Assembly: GCA_023426545.1 (NCBI GenBank)
Contig: JAFAAN010000137.1
Span: forward strand, 3,961-67,960
Reading direction: 5' to 3'
Length of the DNA: 64,000 nt
Source of the DNA: Pseudomonadota bacterium
Lineage (GTDB): Bacteria > Myxococcota > Myxococcia > Myxococcales > Myxococcaceae
The notes beneath the pieces were generated by a model. The model was not told the origin of the DNA. It did not search any database and saw nothing but the letters and a program-made list of their open reading frames with translations. Position numbers and translations under genes: made by a program. Shown piece after piece: positions 62,550 to 64,000 of this stretch. How positions within the stretch are numbered: the first letter of the stretch is position 1; every line of letters begins with the position of its first letter.

Positions 62550-62950
62550 TGACCGAGCCCCCCATGAACATCGTCTTCTGGATTCTTCAGGCTGTCCTCG
62601 CGCTGCTGTTCCTCGCAGGCGGGTCGTACAAGGCGTTCTCGTTTCAGCAGCTCGCGAGCCAGTTCAGCGAGGTTCCCCACGGGGCATGGCGGGCACTTGG
62701 CTTCCTCGAGATGGCCGGTGGCGTGCTGCTGATCATCCCGGCGGCGTTCAAGTGGATGCCCAGCCTCACCGCGCACGCGGCCGCGGTGCTCACGTTCGAG
62801 ACGTTTGCGCTCGCCGTGCTGTACGCGCGTCATTCGACGAAGATGACGCCCGAGAACCCGATGCTCTGGTCGCTCGTGATGGGGGTGCTGATCGCCTTCG
62901 TGGCGTACGGCCGCTACATCCTCGAGCCGGTGGTGGCGGCCGCCGCGTGA
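62549..62950 (+). CDS. DoxX-like membrane protein
   Basis: A 133-residue protein with four TM helices: the first around FWILQAVLALLFLAGGSYK, then LGFLEMAGGVLLIIPA, a third (HAAAVLTFETFALAVLYA) and a last (LWSLVMGVLIAFVAYG). This is the DoxX/DUF2871-like four-helix plan. The start overlaps the SRPBCC stop (TGATG); an ATG at 62564 (MNIVFW) is also possible. Third gene of the ArsR operon; function unknown. Confidence 0.88.
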   Translation: MTEPPMNIVFWILQAVLALLFLAGGSYKAFSFQQLASQFSEVPHGAWRALGFLEMAGGVLLIIPAAFKWMPSLTAHAAAVLTFETFALAVLYARHSTKMTPENPMLWSLVMGVLIAFVAYGRYILEPVVAAAA

Positions 62951-63077
62951 CGGAGCGAAGGACGCTTATCAGGCGGCAACCCTTCTTCGGCGTCGGCGAG
63001 GTGGGCTCCTTCACCTCGTTCCCCTGCTTCGACAAGTACGTCCCATGGACGCAGCGAACGCACCGCGGGCGCGTGCC

Positions 63078-63683
63078 TCACGGAACAGCGGCCAGCAGCG
63101 ACGGCTTCTCGGAGCCCTCGGGCAACCACAGCGAGCCCAGCTCCAGCACCGAGGACGGGAAGGGGTCGGCGCGCACCAGCGCGTCGTCCTCGTAGCTGGC
63201 CGTCAGCAGCCAGCCCCGCTTGACACGCTGGTACACCTCCAGCGTGCGCGCGGCCGGGTCCACCAGCCACACGTGCGACACGCCCGCACGGGCATAGAGC
63301 GGCAGCTTGCGAGCGCGGTCCAGCGCGGCCGTGGAGGGCGTCAGCACCTCGCAGACCCAGTCCGGCACCAGCGTGAGGAAGGGGACGTCCGGCTCGAGAG
63401 GCACGTCCACGCGCTCGCGGCGCCAGCCCGCCATGTCCGGCACGAGCATGTCGTGGCCGAGGTGCAGCTCGGGCGCGCGCAGGAAGCACCAGCGGCCGCT
63501 GCCACCGCGGCGCCTGTCCAGCTGCTCCCCCAGCTCCACGCCCAGCATGAAGGCCGCGCGCGTCTGCGCGGCGGTGGGACGAGGCGAGGCGACCAGCTCC
63601 TCGTCCAGAATCTCCCCCACCCAGCCCGAGGGCAGGGCCGAGAGCATCGAATGGTTCGCCAGGGGGATGGTGCCTTCAGTCAC
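63078..63683 (-). CDS. Uma2-family (DUF820) putative endonuclease
   Basis: A 201-residue PD-(D/E)XK-fold protein. The conserved pieces are GEILDEELVASPRPT, the acidic metal-binding VPDMAGWRRERVD and VPDWVCEVLTPST with the ExK-like pattern continuing to ALDRARKLPLYARAGVSHVWLVDP. Uma2 proteins are abundant in cyanobacteria and myxobacteria; their biological role is unknown. I use the GTG at 63683, which has GGAGGCG directly upstream; an ATG at 63737 is in frame. Confidence 0.9.
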   Translation of the reverse strand: MTEGTIPLANHSMLSALPSGWVGEILDEELVASPRPTAAQTRAAFMLGVELGEQLDRRRGGSGRWCFLRAPELHLGHDMLVPDMAGWRRERVDVPLEPDVPFLTLVPDWVCEVLTPSTAALDRARKLPLYARAGVSHVWLVDPAARTLEVYQRVKRGWLLTASYEDDALVRADPFPSSVLELGSLWLPEGSEKPSLLAAVP

Positions 63684-63759
63684 AGCGCCTCCGAGAATTA
63701 CCGGGTGAGGCGGGCATTCTAGGGAGCCGTCTGACATGTCCTCCGGGCGGTGGAGGACC

Positions 63760-64000
63760 TCACTTCCCGATGCAGAAGCGCTGGAAGATTGCGTCCAGCA
63801 GGGCCTCCGAAGCGACGGTACCGGACACTTCGCCGAGCGACTCCAGCGCGAGCCCGACTTCCCCGGCGACGACCTCCAGGGTGGACACCCGCGAGGCCTG
63901 CTCCGCGCTCCGCAGCGCCTCCGACGCGCGACGCAAGGCATCGGCGTGGGGGGGCGCGCCGCGCGGCCCCCCCCCCCGCGGGGGCCCCCCCCCCCCCCCC
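63760..64000 (-). CDS. mnmE: tRNA modification GTPase MnmE, C-terminal end only
   Basis: Leftward frame ending in the diagnostic C-terminal IFQRFCIGK, whose cysteine is conserved in MnmE. Before it is the helical-domain end (STLEVVAGEVGLALESLGEV, then SGTVASEALLDA). About 60 residues are readable; the rest runs off the window through sequence that looks corrupt after about 63950. MnmE is the GTPase partner of MnmG. Confidence 0.88.
   Translation of the reverse strand, partial: GGGGGPPRGGGPRGAPPHADALRRASEALRSAEQASRVSTLEVVAGEVGLALESLGEVSGTVASEALLDAIFQRFCIGK
63951..64000. other. Low-complexity C/G runs at the window end
   Basis: Runs of 11 or more C broken only by GCGGGGG, with loss of sensible coding in the mnmE frame. 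This looks like a sequence-end artefact rather than biology. Confidence 0.75.

Overview
The window comes from a high-GC myxobacterium of the Myxococcus/Corallococcus type. The evidence is the gene order: a complete eps exopolysaccharide arm (epsJ-I-H, wzy, epsE, epsD-C-B-A), the bacM-parB-parA block, a large cluster of parS sites, and rsmG-mnmG followed by mnmE. Lipoprotein toxins with AHH nuclease ends are also typical of this group. The conserved ori-proximal genes (parB, parA, rsmG, mnmG, mnmE) all read leftward and the top strand of the gene-poor middle looks C-rich by eye, so I infer that oriC lies beyond the right end and the fork crosses this window from right to left.

Layout. 1-16.2 kb: the eps region. 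It holds a two-component pair with an NtrC-type regulator whose GAFTGA loop is altered, three glycosyltransferases, a Wzy-like polymerase, a hexapeptide acetyltransferase, a GH44-like secreted glycosidase and a WecG/TagA transferase, interrupted by mgtE and a REC-PAS hybrid kinase. 16.2-23.7 kb: accessory DNA. It has an AHH-nuclease lipoprotein toxin with its DUF1629/Imm11-like immunity gene, an inverted, internally deleted copy of the same immunity gene in front of the toxin, broken ORF debris, and a four-gene cassette with a predicted zinc metallopeptidase that looks like a secreted-effector module. 23.7-35.9 kb: mixed genes, including a ClC channel, a secreted protein with a CxxCH motif fused to cyclase-like and Ig-like repeats, and the ergothioneine genes egtB-egtD.

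35.9-48.1 kb is the centromere region. The leftward block bacM-parB-parA is followed by about 8 kb without a credible gene (38113-46098). In it lie 15 perfect copies of GTTCCACGTGGAAC plus 4 near-perfect and 4 decayed copies. From 42.3 to 43.7 kb they are spaced at about 80 bp or twice that. Two other degenerate tandem repeat fields (about 91 bp and exactly 94 bp periods) lie between parA and the parS sites, and a duplicated IS66 TnpB remnant lies on the far side. ParB made at 37 kb would load on these sites, and ParA and the bactofilin scaffold would position the complex.

48-64 kb: rsmG and mnmG with two DnaA-box-like 9-mers around their 98-bp gap, a 720-bp intergenic region with two long perfect hairpins, an MFS exporter, a hydrolase, an M16 protease, an aldo/keto reductase, SppA, a cysteine-dioxygenase-like protein, an MshEN-domain protein, an ArsR-SRPBCC-DoxX operon with an operator inside its promoter, a Uma2-family protein and the 3' end of mnmE. 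The last 50 bases are low-complexity and probably not genuine.
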